Shown here: positions 11,570 through 25,221 of the stretch, piece by piece
Layout: the number at the start of each line of letters is the position of its first letter
Position numbering within the stretch: the first letter of the stretch is position 1
Origin: Eucommia ulmoides
Lineage: Eukaryota; Streptophyta; Magnoliopsida; Garryales; Eucommiaceae
DNA length: 64,000 bases
Direction of reading: 5' to 3'
Assembly (NCBI GenBank): GCA_016647705.1
Contig: CM028336.1
Coordinates: forward strand, 1,054,001-1,118,000
Program-made: the position numbers and the translations under genes
Notes under the pieces: model-generated
Told to the model about the DNA's origin: nothing
Databases searched by the model: none
Seen by the model: only the letters and a program-made list of their open reading frames with translations

Positions 11570-13316
11570 CATGAATGTTGGTTTAGTACCAAACGACATG
11601 GTATGTGGTGTTCTTTGTTATTAATCTTCTTGGTTTTTCTCCTCAATTTTGGGCTAATTTTGTGAAAATGAGCTATGTTTCTTCTTTTATTTTTTAATAA
11701 AAATGGAAAAAGAGTTGGGTACATCAGATGTTGATTTTTCTTCCAAACAGTTTCATAATTCAATTTCATCTATTTATTATCGTCAAATCAATCTCACCCA
11801 ACGCTTTAAATGATAAAAATATATAAAAATCGTCTTCATTTATTAATAAATCAGAAGGATTGTATATGACTCGAAGACAGATGAAAATACATTGATATGG
11901 AAAAACTCCCGCTTGTAATTGACATAGGCATTTAGCCTTAAACGTGTCGGATCTATAAGAATTTTGATCCGTAACAGACAGACCCATTGAGTTATCTGGA
12001 CTGAAACATGACAGACTCACTTGAGTAATAACTTCGACAGTCTTCTGGGCAAGATTTACTGCCCCAAAATGAGGCCCATATTTGGATATATTCAAACCTG
12101 TAATGTCAAAGGCCAAGGAACAAATAGGTTAGCCCAATCTGAACGACTCCTCTACACTTGTGAAAATGAGTCAGATTGATTGTAACGGCTCATAATTAAT
12201 GGAGACCATTACAAAGATCTCCCCCTGAGATCATAGGGATATTAGTTATCATCCAAGCCGTTAGGAGCATATCAAGGAGTTGGCGACCTCTCCAAAATAA
12301 CGGCAACATATCTATGAACCTATAAAAAGGGTAGATATCACTGATAATATTTACGATTCAATCTGTGTACAATTTTCTTCATATACCAATTAACTTATTC
12401 TCATACCAGATAGTTTTTGGCCGGTATCACACCGGTGTCTCTCATTAGAACTCACGGTTTTGCAGGTAACAGGAAGAAGGTGAAGAGATTTCTGGTACGT
12501 GTGAAGTTGTTACACGTGTCGGAAATTTTTTCGCAACATCATACATGAATAAATAATAAAAGATATTCATAAGACTGTTTCTTCAGTTAATTTCGAAATA
12601 ATTATATTGTTCAGAACTCTACTTGGAAGTAATTTTTGTTTTGAACATATATAGTCTAATTATACTATTCGTCTAAGAGAAAAATAGTAAAAGTAATCTG
12701 TAACCGGATATTTTTGGAATGTCGATTGCAATTCTTTTATTAGATTTAGGGCATGTTTGATAACCATTTAAAAATTAAATACTGAAAATTTAAGTGCTTA
12801 ATTTTAAGTGCTGAAATTTTAAATGTTGAAAACATCAGAAAATTATTTGATAAAATTGTACTGAAAATTTAAATAATGATTTTTTTTTTATAAGTACAAA
12901 ATTTGTATACTAAAAATTGTTTAATTTACATAACTACATTTGATTCAGGAGAAAAAAAATTGAGACCAAAATAATAAAATCAATGTGCCATTTTTTTTAA
13001 AAAAAAATTATATTAAAATTAAAAGTAAAAATTAACCCAAAAATATATAATATTATGTATTTTTATGCAATTTGATTGCTTAAATTAAATTATAACAATA
13101 ATTTAAATATAAAATAAAATTAAAACCCTAAAATAATCCAAAGTTAATCAAATTCTCATTAAACCTAACTTTAATTAAACTATCATAGGGATCAAGCGTA
13201 AAATGGTCAAAACATAATTTTTTTTATTAAGTGAAAAATAATGGAGTGCATTAAGTAAAATGAAATAAGTGAAAGGGCCTTAACTTAATTTTTTTAGTGT
13301 ATTGAGAAAATGATCA
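11570..13316. other. Intergenic, 3' of PP2C copy 1, with LTR-like remnant
   Basis: After the PP2C 3' UTR comes an LTR-like stretch at about 12181-12539, starting TGTAACGG and ending CGCAACA with a tataaaa-type box at about 12320. It recurs at about 31176-31530. No matching target-site duplication is visible, so it may be truncated or part of a longer LTR. From 12750 the sequence resembles the left end of the MITE at 33497 (gcatgtttgataacc), but no right end is found. Confidence 0.4.
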
Positions 13317-13777
13317 TTCAAATGCCTACATTAAGTTTTTGGTCCCCGTAGCCTTCTTAAAGTTTAATCCCTAATCATTACCCCTTATTTATGTCATTAT
13401 GTTAAAAAAATGTGAGTGTTCACTTTTTCAAAAATCACCAAAATCATCCCACACAATTCACGCTTGATAGAAATTAAAAAAAATATATATACCAAATTAA
13501 TCTACGAAAAATTATTTTTTCGACGATATGAATTTTAATTTTTTTTGGTAACTTTTTACTAGTTTGTGAATGTTCATGTCTTTTAAAAAATTAATTTATG
13601 AAAAATCTTATTTCCGACGACATGAACATTTACATTTTTATTTTTGTTATTTTTGAATATTTAATACATATTTATCCTAATCCTAATTGTATTGATGTGA
13701 ATGTTCATATTTCCATCGAAACACATTGAAATATGTACTTTCACCAAAATATTACGATATAAACATTCACAAAAATA
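13317..13777. repeat. Repeat 'E', truncated at the tandem-duplication junction
   Basis: Matches in inverted orientation the repeat at about 55037-56549; for example aatgcctacattaagttttt here against the complement of its right end. It is rich in gaatgttcat motifs. Similarity to copy 2 stops after aaaaata at 13777, where the minus-strand kinase sequence begins. Confidence 0.65.
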
Positions 13778-15823
13778 ACCTCAGGCTCGCCTGTGTACGC
13801 CCTTTCACGAGTGGTTGTTGCGCCATCGTTGTTGTTCATCGACACAAAAGGATTTTGAGGGACACTGAGATTGTCATCTTCTCCTTCCAACATCTGAATC
13901 ACAGCTTTCATGGATGGCCTATTTACGGGGTACCATTGTATGCATCGAAGCCCAACAATCGTTAATCTCCTTGCAATCTTACCATCACACACTTCCTCAA
14001 TTCCAAGTCTGAGATTGTCCTCTGCTTCCAACTTCTTGTATATCCATTCCGGAAAGTAAACATCATCGTTACCCTTCTTTTCCTTCTTGGTAGTTGCTCC
14101 CACAATTTCGAGCAATAACATTCCAAAACTATAAACATCGGATTTGTAGGAAACGTTTCCGAAATTCCTAGAGAACACTTCTGGAGCAATGTAGCCCATT
14201 GTTCCTCTTGTTGCTGTCATGGACACAGCGCTTTGTTCCTTGGAGCACAATTTTGCCAAACCAAAATCCGAGATTTTGGGATTGAAGTTGCAGTCGAGAA
14301 GGATGTTTTGAGGTTTGATGTCGAAATGGAGGATCCTTTGGTCGCATCCCTGGTGGAGATACTCGATTCCTTTGGCTATGCAAAGAGAAATGTGGCGGAG
14401 TTTATCCCAACCGAGGGAATTGATCCGGTGTGGCGATTGTACGAATTTCGCCAAGGAATCGTTCGGCATGAACTCGTAAACAAGGGCTCTTTTGAACCCA
14501 TCGGCACAATACCCTACAAGGCGAACAATGTTTACGTGGTGAATTAGACCGATCGTGCTAACCTCGTTCACAAAATCTTCACCGTTTCCAGTAGAATTCT
14601 CAAGTACCTTAACCGCTACATAGATTTCATCCGACAACTTTCCTTTGTAGACCGTTCCGTAACCTCCTTGGCCTACTCTTTCCGAGAAATTATTGGTTAT
14701 TTTCTTGATATCCGCATATGAGTATCTTGTCGGTTTGAGAGCCTCGTAATCTTCCAAAAACTTTTCTATCTTCAATTGATCCTCTTTCTTCGCCTTAAGT
14801 GAGGTAATAAGCCAGTAAAGAAAGACAGCAGCTAGAAACAGGCCGATGACGGTACCTGTAAGTGCATTCATTTTCAGCTCCAACAATCTTAGACAAATGA
14901 ATTGGAATTAAAAGGGGAAGCAAAACTTTGATCACCTGCAATCTTCAATTTTTTCATGATGAGACCTGTTGAATAGTGAAAGTATACATACAAAAGGGTC
15001 ACATTTTCTGCTCATCAGCTATTATATTATTTCGTAGAAAGATGGAAATCAGAAGGCGAAGTGAATAATAATAAGTATAAAAATGAATGAATAAACCTCT
15101 CATTGATGGCCTGGGGAAGCATTCAGTTTCTTCTTGTGTGAGGCGGTCCTCCTTCAATCTACAAAACTTGCCTTTTGCTTCGCAGAGTCCACACGCTGGT
15201 TGGGACCAATTTAGTTCTATAGGAGACGAATCGTAAAATAGTCCAAATGGAACTGCTGAGATGTTGTACATTCGGCTGCATCCAACAGGCAAGTAATACA
15301 GTGGGTAATCAGAACTTACGACGTAAACTTGGTTACCTGGACTGCTTAGGCAAGCAACAGGCTCCCCATAATAAGTATTAGTTTGAATCATTGAGCAATT
15401 GATTATGGTAATATCAGCCGTATCCGTGAATTGGAAGGGGGAGGCTGAAAAATTTAGGTTAGGAAGCAATCTGGGGAGGCAGCCATTGATTTCGGAGATA
15501 AGTATCGACTGCCATTTGTAACCGATTTTCTTTACTTGTAGTTTCACGGAATTGGGGGGATTGGTTTGGTTGGCTGAGTTTGGAGATTTTAAGGGAAAGG
15601 GGAGGTCTAGCACGGTGTGCTTGGTTCGGGTGCAAGAGAGCTCAAAACCGGGGTAGCCACAGTCGGGTGATTGACGGTCTTTGAGCCAAAAGGGAAACCG
15701 GATATCCGGGCCATGATGTTTGTTGCACCTCATCACCTTGCAGTTGTCTTCTTGGAATGCTCCTCCTCCATACTCAGGCAAGAGCAGTACTGTGAAGAAC
15801 AACCAGACTTGGTAGATGGCCAT
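13741..15823 (-). CDS. LRK10-like receptor kinase (minus strand) with chimeric C-terminus
   Basis: Two exons read leftwards: 15823-15097 (signal peptide and GUB_WAK_bind / WAK_assoc-like ectodomain) and 14855-13741 (transmembrane segment and kinase). The phase-1 join gives ...PSMRG-TVIGLFLAAVFLYW and a protein of 613 aa. Ectodomain marks: IRFPFWL, DCGYPGFELSC, CGLCEAKGKFC. Kinase marks: GQGGYG, VAVK, HFDIKPQN (non-RD), DFG, YIAPE, NRPSMK. A 241-bp intron with gtttat donor and acttacag acceptor separates the exons. There is no microexon array, unlike the plus-strand neighbours. The last 11 residues (IFVNVYIVIFW) and the stop are encoded by repeat sequence beyond the duplication junction, so the native tail has been replaced. 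Likely functional as far as the sequence shows. Confidence 0.85.
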
Positions 15824-16897
15824 TACTCAAGGTCAAGGATCAATCTCTGCCTTCTATTAGTTTTTTGCTTATTTCAACCACTTTTTATCAAGATCTTTTT
15901 TTTTATTATTATTATTATATAGAAAAAAATTAAAAAAAGGCAATGGACTTTCAACAAGTCAACCACATGAATTATACCACTATACCACTGTTGCATTTTC
16001 ATTATCACCACGTTTTTCTAACAACGATTAATCTGAAAAATGAGAGAAAAGTCTAAATCATTGTTGGAAAAGGTTAAGAAAAAATGTTTTATATTTAGTG
16101 GATGAATAAAATAATGAAAATAACAAAATTGTCTCCATTAGAAGGCCAAGTGCTAAGCTCAATCCATTTTCATCCGAATCCGAAATTATTAATCATTTTT
16201 TAGATTTGCCGTACTAAAACATGTTAAACTTGAGGGATCAAATGTGTAATTTGACAAAGTTCAGGGTCCATGTAGACACCCATCTCATATTCCAGGGGCA
16301 AAAATATAATTTCCCTTAAAAAGTATTAAATGTTGAAATTTTTACTTTTACTGAGAATTAATTATCCTTATAATCTAACGGATATCTAGTTTATCTCTTT
16401 TTGTAGAAAATATAGAGTTTACCCCCCACGTCCAACATATGTACTAAAAAAAAAAAGGATTAATTGTCTTTTGCCCCCTTGCATTTTGATATAATATCAT
16501 TTTAATTCCTCTACTTTGAATATATACATATTACCTTAAAAATAAATTTAAAATAACTTAAATCTTCTTTATTTTTTTTATTCAAAAATAATATTTAAAG
16601 ACAGGGAAAAAAAAAAACTAACATGTTCTCTCTCTAACTCTCTTTTTCCCCTTAATTTTTTTTTTCTATATTTAACAAAGACAAAATAAAATAAATGATA
16701 AGTCTGTTTATGTAAAATTTAAATGGATTTTTTTTACACATTTTCTAGCATATTAAAAAAAATTTGGATGAAAAAATTAATTCTGTTAAAAATTAATTGT
16801 GTAGTATGACTATTCATGCATTTTTTACTGTACAATTACTTAAGACTAAAAATAAGAAGAAAAAGATGATGATATAGCTCACAAGGAGATTCTTAAA

Positions 16898-16943
<46 letters not shown>

Positions 16944-17612
16944 TGATGCTAAAATCCCATATCGGAACAAGATTTAGTCTGTTCCCACATTTCTGTTTCT
17001 GTTCTTAAAAAAAAATTGGATTGAGGGAAAGGGTGGGTGGGAGTGGAAGGAATTTCGGTGTTTGGATGGGAGAAGGGCCAAGGGAGGAGAGATTAGGAAG
17101 AATTCACTTTTTATTTAATATTTTTTATATAATTTGACTGTTTTATCCCCCGTTGAATATCTTTTATTACAAAGTACTTTTTATTAGTCTCGTACATATA
17201 TACGTATATATAAAGAGTACAATCGAAAACATTACAAAATGAAATGTAAATCTCTCTACATACATCCAATCACAACCAATGAAAGACGATCCTTCTCTTC
17301 CCCCTCTACTTTCCTCCTCTTCATAGAAATAAACCCTAAGAAATATCATAAGTCGATAATCTATATCATAACCCTAAATTTTCATTTTAGGTAATTATAT
17401 TAAATATTTAACAGTTGTACTTAAATTTGAATCAGGTAGGGTAAGTGATAACAAAAATAGAACAGGGGTATAAAATGCAATTCAATTAAATTACAAAGGG
17501 CTATATATTTTTTTTTTAATCCAAATTTAATGTTTAATGACAAGAAAACAAAAAAGAAAAAAACTAGCGTGAAATACATACATATTACCTTAAAAAATAT
17601 AAAATAACTTAA
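15824..17612. other. Intergenic, between divergent LRK10-like kinases
   Basis: No convincing gene. It contains a (TAA)n microsatellite (about 16903-16942) and, at 16621-17110, a diverged copy of the kinase upstream sequence at 18430-18720. The stretch around 16556-16572 (ataacttaaatcttctttat) is a clean empty site for the MITE that follows. Confidence 0.5.
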
Positions 17613-18349
17613 GGTTGCGTTTGGGTAAAGAATTTGACAAATGAAAGAATTTCAAAATTCAGGATTTCCAAATCCCGTCATTTATAAATCTCTTTGTTTG
17701 GATAAATTAGACCACATTACCACCAAGAACAAAACCATCGCCACTGAAGACCGATGAAGAACCCTAGAAAATCAAACGAGAAGACGCGACGAAGAAGATC
17801 GAAAATTAATCGAACCCTAGAACAAAATCAAAAACAGGAATCGGAATCAAAAATGGGAATTGATTGCAATTTGTTGCAGTACTCAACCCAAACGAACCCT
17901 AAAACGACCGATGCAATTGCGAATTGTTGCAACAGGAATCGATTGCAATTGAGATTGCGATTGGGTTTTGGGGGGTGAGGATGTTCTTCGATTGCGATTC
18001 AGATCGCCCAAGAACGATGGACGACGAAGAATGGTGACGAAGAACCCTAGACGATGACGAAATACCAGCCATGATGTTCTCACTCTCCGGCAAGGTGACT
18101 TCAATGAAGAAGAAGGGGTTTCGGCTTCAACGACGAAAGAACGAAGAAGAAGAAGAAGACGAAAAGTTGGGGAAGAAATGATTTGTGAAATTGCACCTAT
18201 TTCAAAAGGATTTCTAAATCCTCTCTTTCACCCCAAAAGAGATTTTACAAATTCTTCCTACCCAACACGTAAACAAGGTATTTGTTAAAAAAAAAAAAAA
18301 AATTGAAATCCCTTAATCCCTCCCCCAAATCCCTTACCCAAACACAACC
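17613..18349. mobile_element. Tourist-like MITE, family M1 (737 bp)
   Basis: Terminal inverted repeats ggttgcgtttgggtaa and ttacccaaacacaacc. The flanks are taa on the left and tat on the right. The related empty site near 16560 reads acttaaatcttc, so the original target was probably TAA with one later substitution. The interior is purine-rich with small gene-like ORFs that I judge non-coding. Family mate at 45061-46142. Confidence 0.8.
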
Positions 18350-19501
18350 TATATCTTCTTTATGTTTTTTAATTCAAATTTAATGTTTAAAGACAAGAAA
18401 ACAAAAAAGAAAAAAAGAAAAAAAAAAAACAACATGTTCTCTGTCTAACTCTCTCTCTCCCCTTAATTTTTTTCTTGTATATTTAACAAAGATAAAATAA
18501 AACAAAAATAAAATAAAGGATAGTTATGTTTATTTCATGTAAAATTTAAATGGAAAAAATAATTATACACATTTTACAGCATATTAAAAATATTTCGCAC
18601 AAAAATTAATTCTGGATATCGGGAAAGGGGGGGAGGAGGGAAGGAATTTCAGTGTTTGGATGGGGGAGGGTGGGGAGATTAGGAAGTATTCACTTTCCAT
18701 CCAGATTTTCATGTAATCTTACTATTTTACCCCTATTGAATTAAGGGTTAATAGCACTTTAAACCCATGTGATTTGGTCAATTTGTACTTTATCTCCTTA
18801 TAGTTTGGAAATCGTCACTTATCCTCCATATGGTTAGATATTTGTTGCACTTACCCCCTATATCTAATTTGTCTAGTTTCATGCCAATTGTGTAATATGG
18901 TCTTAATTTCATGCCAATTGTGCTCTATGGTCTTATTTAGTCACATGCCAATTGTGTAGTATGGCTTAATATTCTGCCCCCTTTTTTTTTCCTGTCTTAT
19001 ATTATGTGTTGCTTATTTTACATTCCAGAGTGGTTTTAGTTAATTTTTTTTTGTCCTTTGTTCTGTTCTTTTTTCTAGTTTGTGTTCTCCCTATATCTTT
19101 GTACTGTTTCTATATTTTGTCCATTTTTTTTTTAAGTTTTTTAAAAAATGGACAAAATTGAGGGAAAAAATAGAACAGAAACTAGAAAAAAAAAATAGAA
19201 TAGAAAAAAAAAACTCTAGAGATTTATTAAAAAACAAAATTGGGAGGAAAAAATAGAATGGAGATACAAAAAAACAATAGAATGGAGATACAAAAAAATT
19301 GGAATTTTGGAAGGGATAGATTTAAATATTAAAAATATAGGGGCCATAATATAATTTTCCAAAAATTGAGGGTAAATTTTGCTATCCATTATGCCTCAAT
19401 CTACCCCACCTGTTCAATTTCCACAATGGGATGCTTCCAGGAAAGTTCACTCCAAATGTTTGTTAAGTAGAGGAGATCACGTTGCAATTGCATAAAAAAG
19501 A

Positions 19502-22500
19502 ATGCTTCCTAACCCAAATATGTCGATTATTCACCATCATCATCTTCTTCTTCTTGTTCTACTTATCATAAAAACCATGGAAGGAGCAGCACAACACTGT
19601 TCTCCATCATCTTGCGGCAATCTTAAAAACATTAGCTATCCTTTCCGCTTGAGAGGTGATCCCCCAGACTGCGGTCGTCTTCCGGAATTAGAACTCACCT
19701 GCACGAATAATCGTGCCATTTTGCATTTGAATTCAAAACCTTACTACGTGGAGGAGATTAATTACCAGAACTTTTCCATACGCCTAGTTGATCCCGGTCT
19801 CCAAAAGGGTAATTGCTCTTCTTTTCCAATACAATCATTGTCCCTATATGATGACATACCTGAAACCTTTTCCTACGCGAACCTTCCAGTAATTTTTATC
19901 ACCTGCAATAGAACCCCTGCCAATTCCTCTGTCCATCATGTGGCTGATTCTTGCGATAAAAACACGACCCATCCTTCTCCATCTTCCTCGAATGGTTATT
20001 CTTATGTAGTGGTAGGGGAAGAGGCTACAATATCAGAGTTAGATGACTCCTGCAAACCCAGACTGGTGGCGTGGTTCTCATCTGATGCACCCATATTTAA
20101 AAGTAAGAGTGGAACAATAAGCTCTTTTTCGGACATTCACGAGAGTTTGCTCTATGGGTTTGAGCTTCTGTGGCATCGCCAAACCATATACTGCAGACAG
20201 TGTGAAGCAAGAAATGGATACTGTGATTTGACCAATGACAACCAAATCACTTGCTTCGACACCTGCGATTCCCTCAATTTTCCTACGTGGCAAAGTATGT
20301 GATCAGCTTTTTTAGCATCTTGATTTTTTCTCGTATCCTAATTCTCACTTTCTCCTTGTCACTGTTCTTATATATATATCATTTATTTTTATTTTTATTT
20401 TTGTGGAGGTTACTTCAATTTACTCTTGCAATTAAATTTGAGTTTTCTGACATTTCTTCATTCTTGATTTATGTAGATATGCGTCATCTATGGCGATGTG
20501 AGTGTTCCCTGCAATTAGTGATTTCTTTTTTCCATTCATATTTATATTCACTAAAAGATTTATCATAATTCTCACTTTCTCACTGTTAGTGTGTGTGTGT
20601 ATATTGTAGAGATTTAATTAAATTTGCTCTTGTAATTAAATTTGAGCTTTCTGACATTCCTCATTCTTGGTTTATGTAGGGATGCATACATTATGGCGAT
20701 GTGAGTATTCCCTACAATTAGTGTTTGCTTTTTCTCATTCATATTCATGTTCAATAGAAGACTTATCCTAATTCTCACTTTTCCATTGTTAGTGTGTGTG
20801 TGTGTGTGTATATATTGTAGAGATTTATTTGAATTTGCTCTTGCAATTAAATTTGAGCTTTCTGACATTCTTCATTCTTGGTTTATGTAGGCAAGGGTCA
20901 GCTATGGCGAGGTGAGGGTTGCCTATAATTAGTGTTTGTTTTTTCTCATTCATATTCATGTTCAATAGAAGACTTATCCTAATTCTCACTTTTCCATTGT
21001 TAGTGTGTGTGTGTGTGTGTATATATTGTAGAGATTTATTTGAATTTGCTCTTGCAAATAAATTTGAGCTTTCTGACATTCTTCATTCTTGGTTTATGTA
21101 GATATGCGTGAGCTATGGAAACGTGAGTATTCCCTGCAATTAGTGATTTCTTTTTCCCATTCATATTTATATTCACCAGAAGACTTATCCTATTTCTCAC
21201 TTTCTCACTATTAGTGTGTGTGTGTGTATTTGTAGAGGTTTACTTGAATTTGCTCTTGCAATTAAATTTGAACTTTCTGACATTCTTCATTCTTGTTTTC
21301 TGTAGGCAAACATGTGCTCTGGCGAGGTGAGTGTTCCCTACCTATAATTAGTGTTTGCTTTTTCCCATTCATATTTATACTTACTCCACACTCTCTCTCT
21401 CTTACTCTCTTGGTGTGTTTGTTTACACAGACTATTACCCAGAAAACCGCAATACTATTGGTAAGATGGACTTTCTTATTTTCAAATATTATTTTGTTTT
21501 AGTTGGCTATAAAAATAGAAGGAATGAAATTGGAGGATGGAAAAATACATTTTTTCATTGTTTGTTACCAACTGAAAATGGGAAGAAAATTTGGATGGAA
21601 AATATTGCAATTTAAAACAATAATTGTGGAAGAAAATTGAAAATAAATTTTTGAATTTACTTTTTCTGGAAAAAAAGAGCATCGGTCCACTTTCTAATCA
21701 TTCCAGCCAAGTGAACTTTTAGGAAATGCTAACATTTTTTTTTCCTTGTACAGTTTTAATCATTATTATCATTCTTTCAAAAAGATTTCTATGCGGGATA
21801 ATATTGTTACTCATACTATTGTGGTGCAAATGGAGGAGAAGACATTTATCATCATTCGGCACGATTGAAGACTTCTTACAAAATCACAATAACCTTATGC
21901 CCATAAGGTACACTTACTCCGACATTAGGAAGATGACCATTGGTTTCAAGGACAAATTGGGTGAAGGAGGGTGCGGTACGGTTTATAAAGCAAAACTTCG
22001 AAGCGGCCATTTTGCTGCTGTCAAAATGTTGGGGAAATCGAAGGCGACAGGACAAGATTTCATCAACGAAGTAGCTACTATCGGTAGAATTCACCATGTA
22101 AACGTGGTGCATCTTGTTGGCTTCTGCGCTAGCGGTTCAAAACGTGCTCTCGTCTACGATTTCATGCCCAATGGTTCTCTCGACAAATACATTCTTGCAA
22201 GAGAAGGAAATAATGTCTCATTGAGTTGCGAAAAAATGTATCAAATTTCGCTTGGAGTCGCCCGTGGGATCGAGTATTTACATCGGGGTTGCGACATTCA
22301 AATCTTGCACTTCGATATCAAGCCTCACAACATCCTTCTAGACGCGAATTTTGTTCCCAAAGTTTCTGATTTTGGGCTTGCTAAATTGTATTCAACTGAA
22401 GATAGTATTGTGTCTCTGACTGCAGCTAGAGGAACAATCGGGTACATGGCTCCTGAGTTGTTCTATAAAAACATAGGAGGTGTCTCTTTTAAAGCCGATG

Positions 22501-22916
22501 TCTATAGTTTTGGGATGTTGCTTATGGAAATGGCTAGTAGGCGAAGGAATTTGAATGCGTTGGCAAATCAGACGAGCCAGATTTACTTCCCGTTGTGGGT
22601 GTATGACCAATTTATCGAAGGAAAAGAAGTGGAAATGGGTGCAACAACGGACGAAGAAAGGGAGATGGTGAGGAAGATGATAATCGTGGCGTCATGGTGC
22701 ATCCAACTAAAGCCTAGTGATAGGCCTTCGATGAGCAAAGTCGTGGAGATGCTTGAAGAAGACGTTCAACTTCTACATATGCCTCCGAAACCTTTTCTTT
22801 GTCCTCAGGACATGCCGACAGAAGAACAGAGAACAAACACAACACCATCGTCTGATTTTCCTGTCTCGTCAAGTGATTTCATATATTCTGTCACTTCAGA
22901 TATAAACGAAAGTTAG
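19502..22916 (+). CDS. LRK10-like receptor kinase, copy 2
   Basis: Tandem paralogue of the kinase at 1073-4526. Exons: 19502-20294, five 21-nt microexons (20477-20497, 20680-20700, 20891-20911, 21102-21122, 21306-21326), 21431-21460 and 21754-22916, all phase 1, giving 696 aa. Domain order is the same: signal peptide, GUB_WAK_bind, WAK_assoc-type Cys motif, heptad stalk, transmembrane helix, kinase. The ectodomain is about 15 residues shorter because the stretch between SLSLYD and YANLP is replaced. In the kinase, the glycine loop reads GEGGCG in place of GEGGFG and the Lys motif AAVK in place of [15 protein letters not shown] and APE are intact. The Phe-to-Cys change could weaken ATP binding, which is inference. 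The stop just upstream of the ATG fixes the start. Confidence 0.82.
20477..21326 (+). repeat. Tandem microexon cassette array, copy 2 (five 21-nt exons)
   Basis: Same architecture as in copy 1, with a different composition: [35 protein letters not shown], followed by the 30-nt exon [10 protein letters not shown]. The third cassette here has the same 21 nt as the fifth in copy 1. The fifth here has no equivalent there. All five are 21 nt, open, phase 1, with AG and GTGAG borders. Introns also carry (TG)n tracts of variable length. Confidence 0.7.
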
Positions 22917-23220
22917 TTAAGACGTTACTTTAATTCAGGACGAGTGATTTTACCCTCGTATTTTCCAAGTTTCTATTAAGAAAAATTGTAATAAATTAAG
23001 TGTGTAAACTTGTGTGGGAAATATTGTTGTTTGTACTAAACTTGTAATGGGTTTTTTATGAAATATTTATGTGATAGTATCTATGGAGTTTTTTTCTTTG
23101 TAAATATCACCATAGACTTCAAAAACTCCTCCAAAATCAAGCAAAGAGTTGAGGCCACCTTCTTTAGGATTGTTGTGATAGCACATTGTTCTTCAATCTC
23201 TCACATAAAAATTTAAATTG

Positions 23221-23272
<52 letters not shown>

Positions 23273-23655
23273 TGTGTTTGGTTAAAAAAAAAAAAAACTT
23301 TGATGGGGTATTTCTCACCTAAGACCGATTCCTCCATTCGAGTTGGAGGTATTGCCCTCGGGCTGACTGAGTGACCGTTACTCTAAGACGGGGGCTTATT
23401 AGACCATTTAAGCCAAGTCTATTGGATCTTGTTGGGGTTTCTATTGTTGGGTCACTTGTGGAGGATAAATTGGGCTTGAGTACAAACAAATTTTAAATTA
23501 TATTTTTTATTTTTATAAGTGTTTTTATAATTGTAAAGCAAACATTAATTTTATAATGCAGCATCTTAAAGCTAGAAGAGTAAACATTTTGACTACACCA
23601 CAAATTGTTATGGGCTACCATTCTATCAATAAATAAACCCCAATAAAAAATAGGC
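22917..23655. other. Intergenic, 3' of kinase copy 2
   Basis: Nearly identical to 4527-5250. The (TA)n microsatellite at about 23223-23268 is longer here. No gene seen. Confidence 0.5.
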
Positions 23656-25187
23656 CCAAATACAATGCAATAGAACAAAACAAATCAATAATAACAATGC
23701 AACAAGGCATGTAAAATAATAAATTTATTCTTATATCCAATTCAATCTAATTAGACCCAAAGAATTAAAAAAAAAAGAAAAAAAAAAAGGACAAACGGAT
23801 AATACTTGACCCGTGCCAATTAATATTAAATGCTTAAAAAAATATTACGGAAAATAACATACAATTGATTTAAATTATAGGGAACAAGGTGTCATTAATC
23901 TTTAAAAAAAAATAAATAAATAAATAAATAAATCATGGGACAGTTTCCTCACAAAAAATTTATTATTATGATAATAATAATAATAATAAATTAAAAAATT
24001 GGCAAAAATACACAAACTGTTTACTTAAATAGTGCTAAAAAGTTGTCAAATTACACAAATAGGTCCATTTTTATCTTTTTTACAAAAATAGGTCTAACCA
24101 GCCGTAACACAGCCGGTTTCTATAATATTTTTTTTCTTGGTAAAACCGGCCTTGACAAGCCCTGTTTCACCAAATGGGGTACCCCCCCCCCCTCCCCCTC
24201 GCCCCCCCCAATCCCATGCCCCAGCCCCCAGCCCCATCCCCTTTAGTTATATATATATAAATTTAAAACTTGTGATTATTTTATTATATATTTATATTTA
24301 AATTATGAAAATTTGAAAGTTTATTTAATATTTAAAAATTAAATATAAATTATAATTATTTGGTAAATGTAATTAATTTTAAAAAATATTAACAAAAATA
24401 ATATTAAAAATTACCATTATATTGAAATTAAATGTGTTTTTCATAAAAACGCAATTTCTTTATGAAACCTAAGTTTTCATGGACGAAAGTGTCCACAATA
24501 AAAGAAAAAATAAAAACTAAAATTAAATAAAGGGATAAAAATATAATTAACACTTTTTAATTGAAAGCGAGTTTCAGAGATGAAAATGTAAAAAAAAAAA
24601 AAATTGAAACTAAAATTAAATAAAAGGATAAAAATGTAATTAATATTTTATAATTGAAACCCAAGTGAAAATATAATTAAAACTTTGGACATGATTAAAA
24701 AATAGGGGCGAAAATATAATTAAAAACTTTTTAGTTGAAACCCAAGGTTTCAAGAAAAAAAACAAAAAAACTAAATTAAATAATGGGGTGAAAATGTAAC
24801 TTTTAAATAATGAACCCAATTTTTTGGTACATAAACTGTGTTACTAAAACTACATAATAAAACTTAAAAAAGTCAAAACTTTTAAATAATCGTCAAAATT
24901 GGTCGGTTGAGTTGTTTCGACGACGATGTAGTTTTTTTGTCAATTTTGAGTTAGAAAAAGATAGTCTATTAATAACCGAAATAAATCTAATTTTTTTTAA
25001 CATATACTGATACGTCAAATCTTCTATTCATGACACATCTCCACTCAGAACCGTCTTCCTGTCCTCAATAAAAAATAGGCCCAAATACAATGCAATAGAA
25101 CAAAACAAATCAATAATAACAATGCAACAAGGCATGTAAAATAATAAATTTATTCTTATATCCAATTCAATCTAATAAGACCTGAAG

Positions 25188-25221
<34 letters not shown>

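Noticed and set aside
14233-14547. Plus-strand ORF inside the minus-strand kinase
   Set aside because: It is the antisense shadow of the conserved kinase exon.
17754-18104. Small ORFs within the M1 MITE
   Set aside because: They lie inside a defined transposon, overlap on both strands, and have low-complexity composition.
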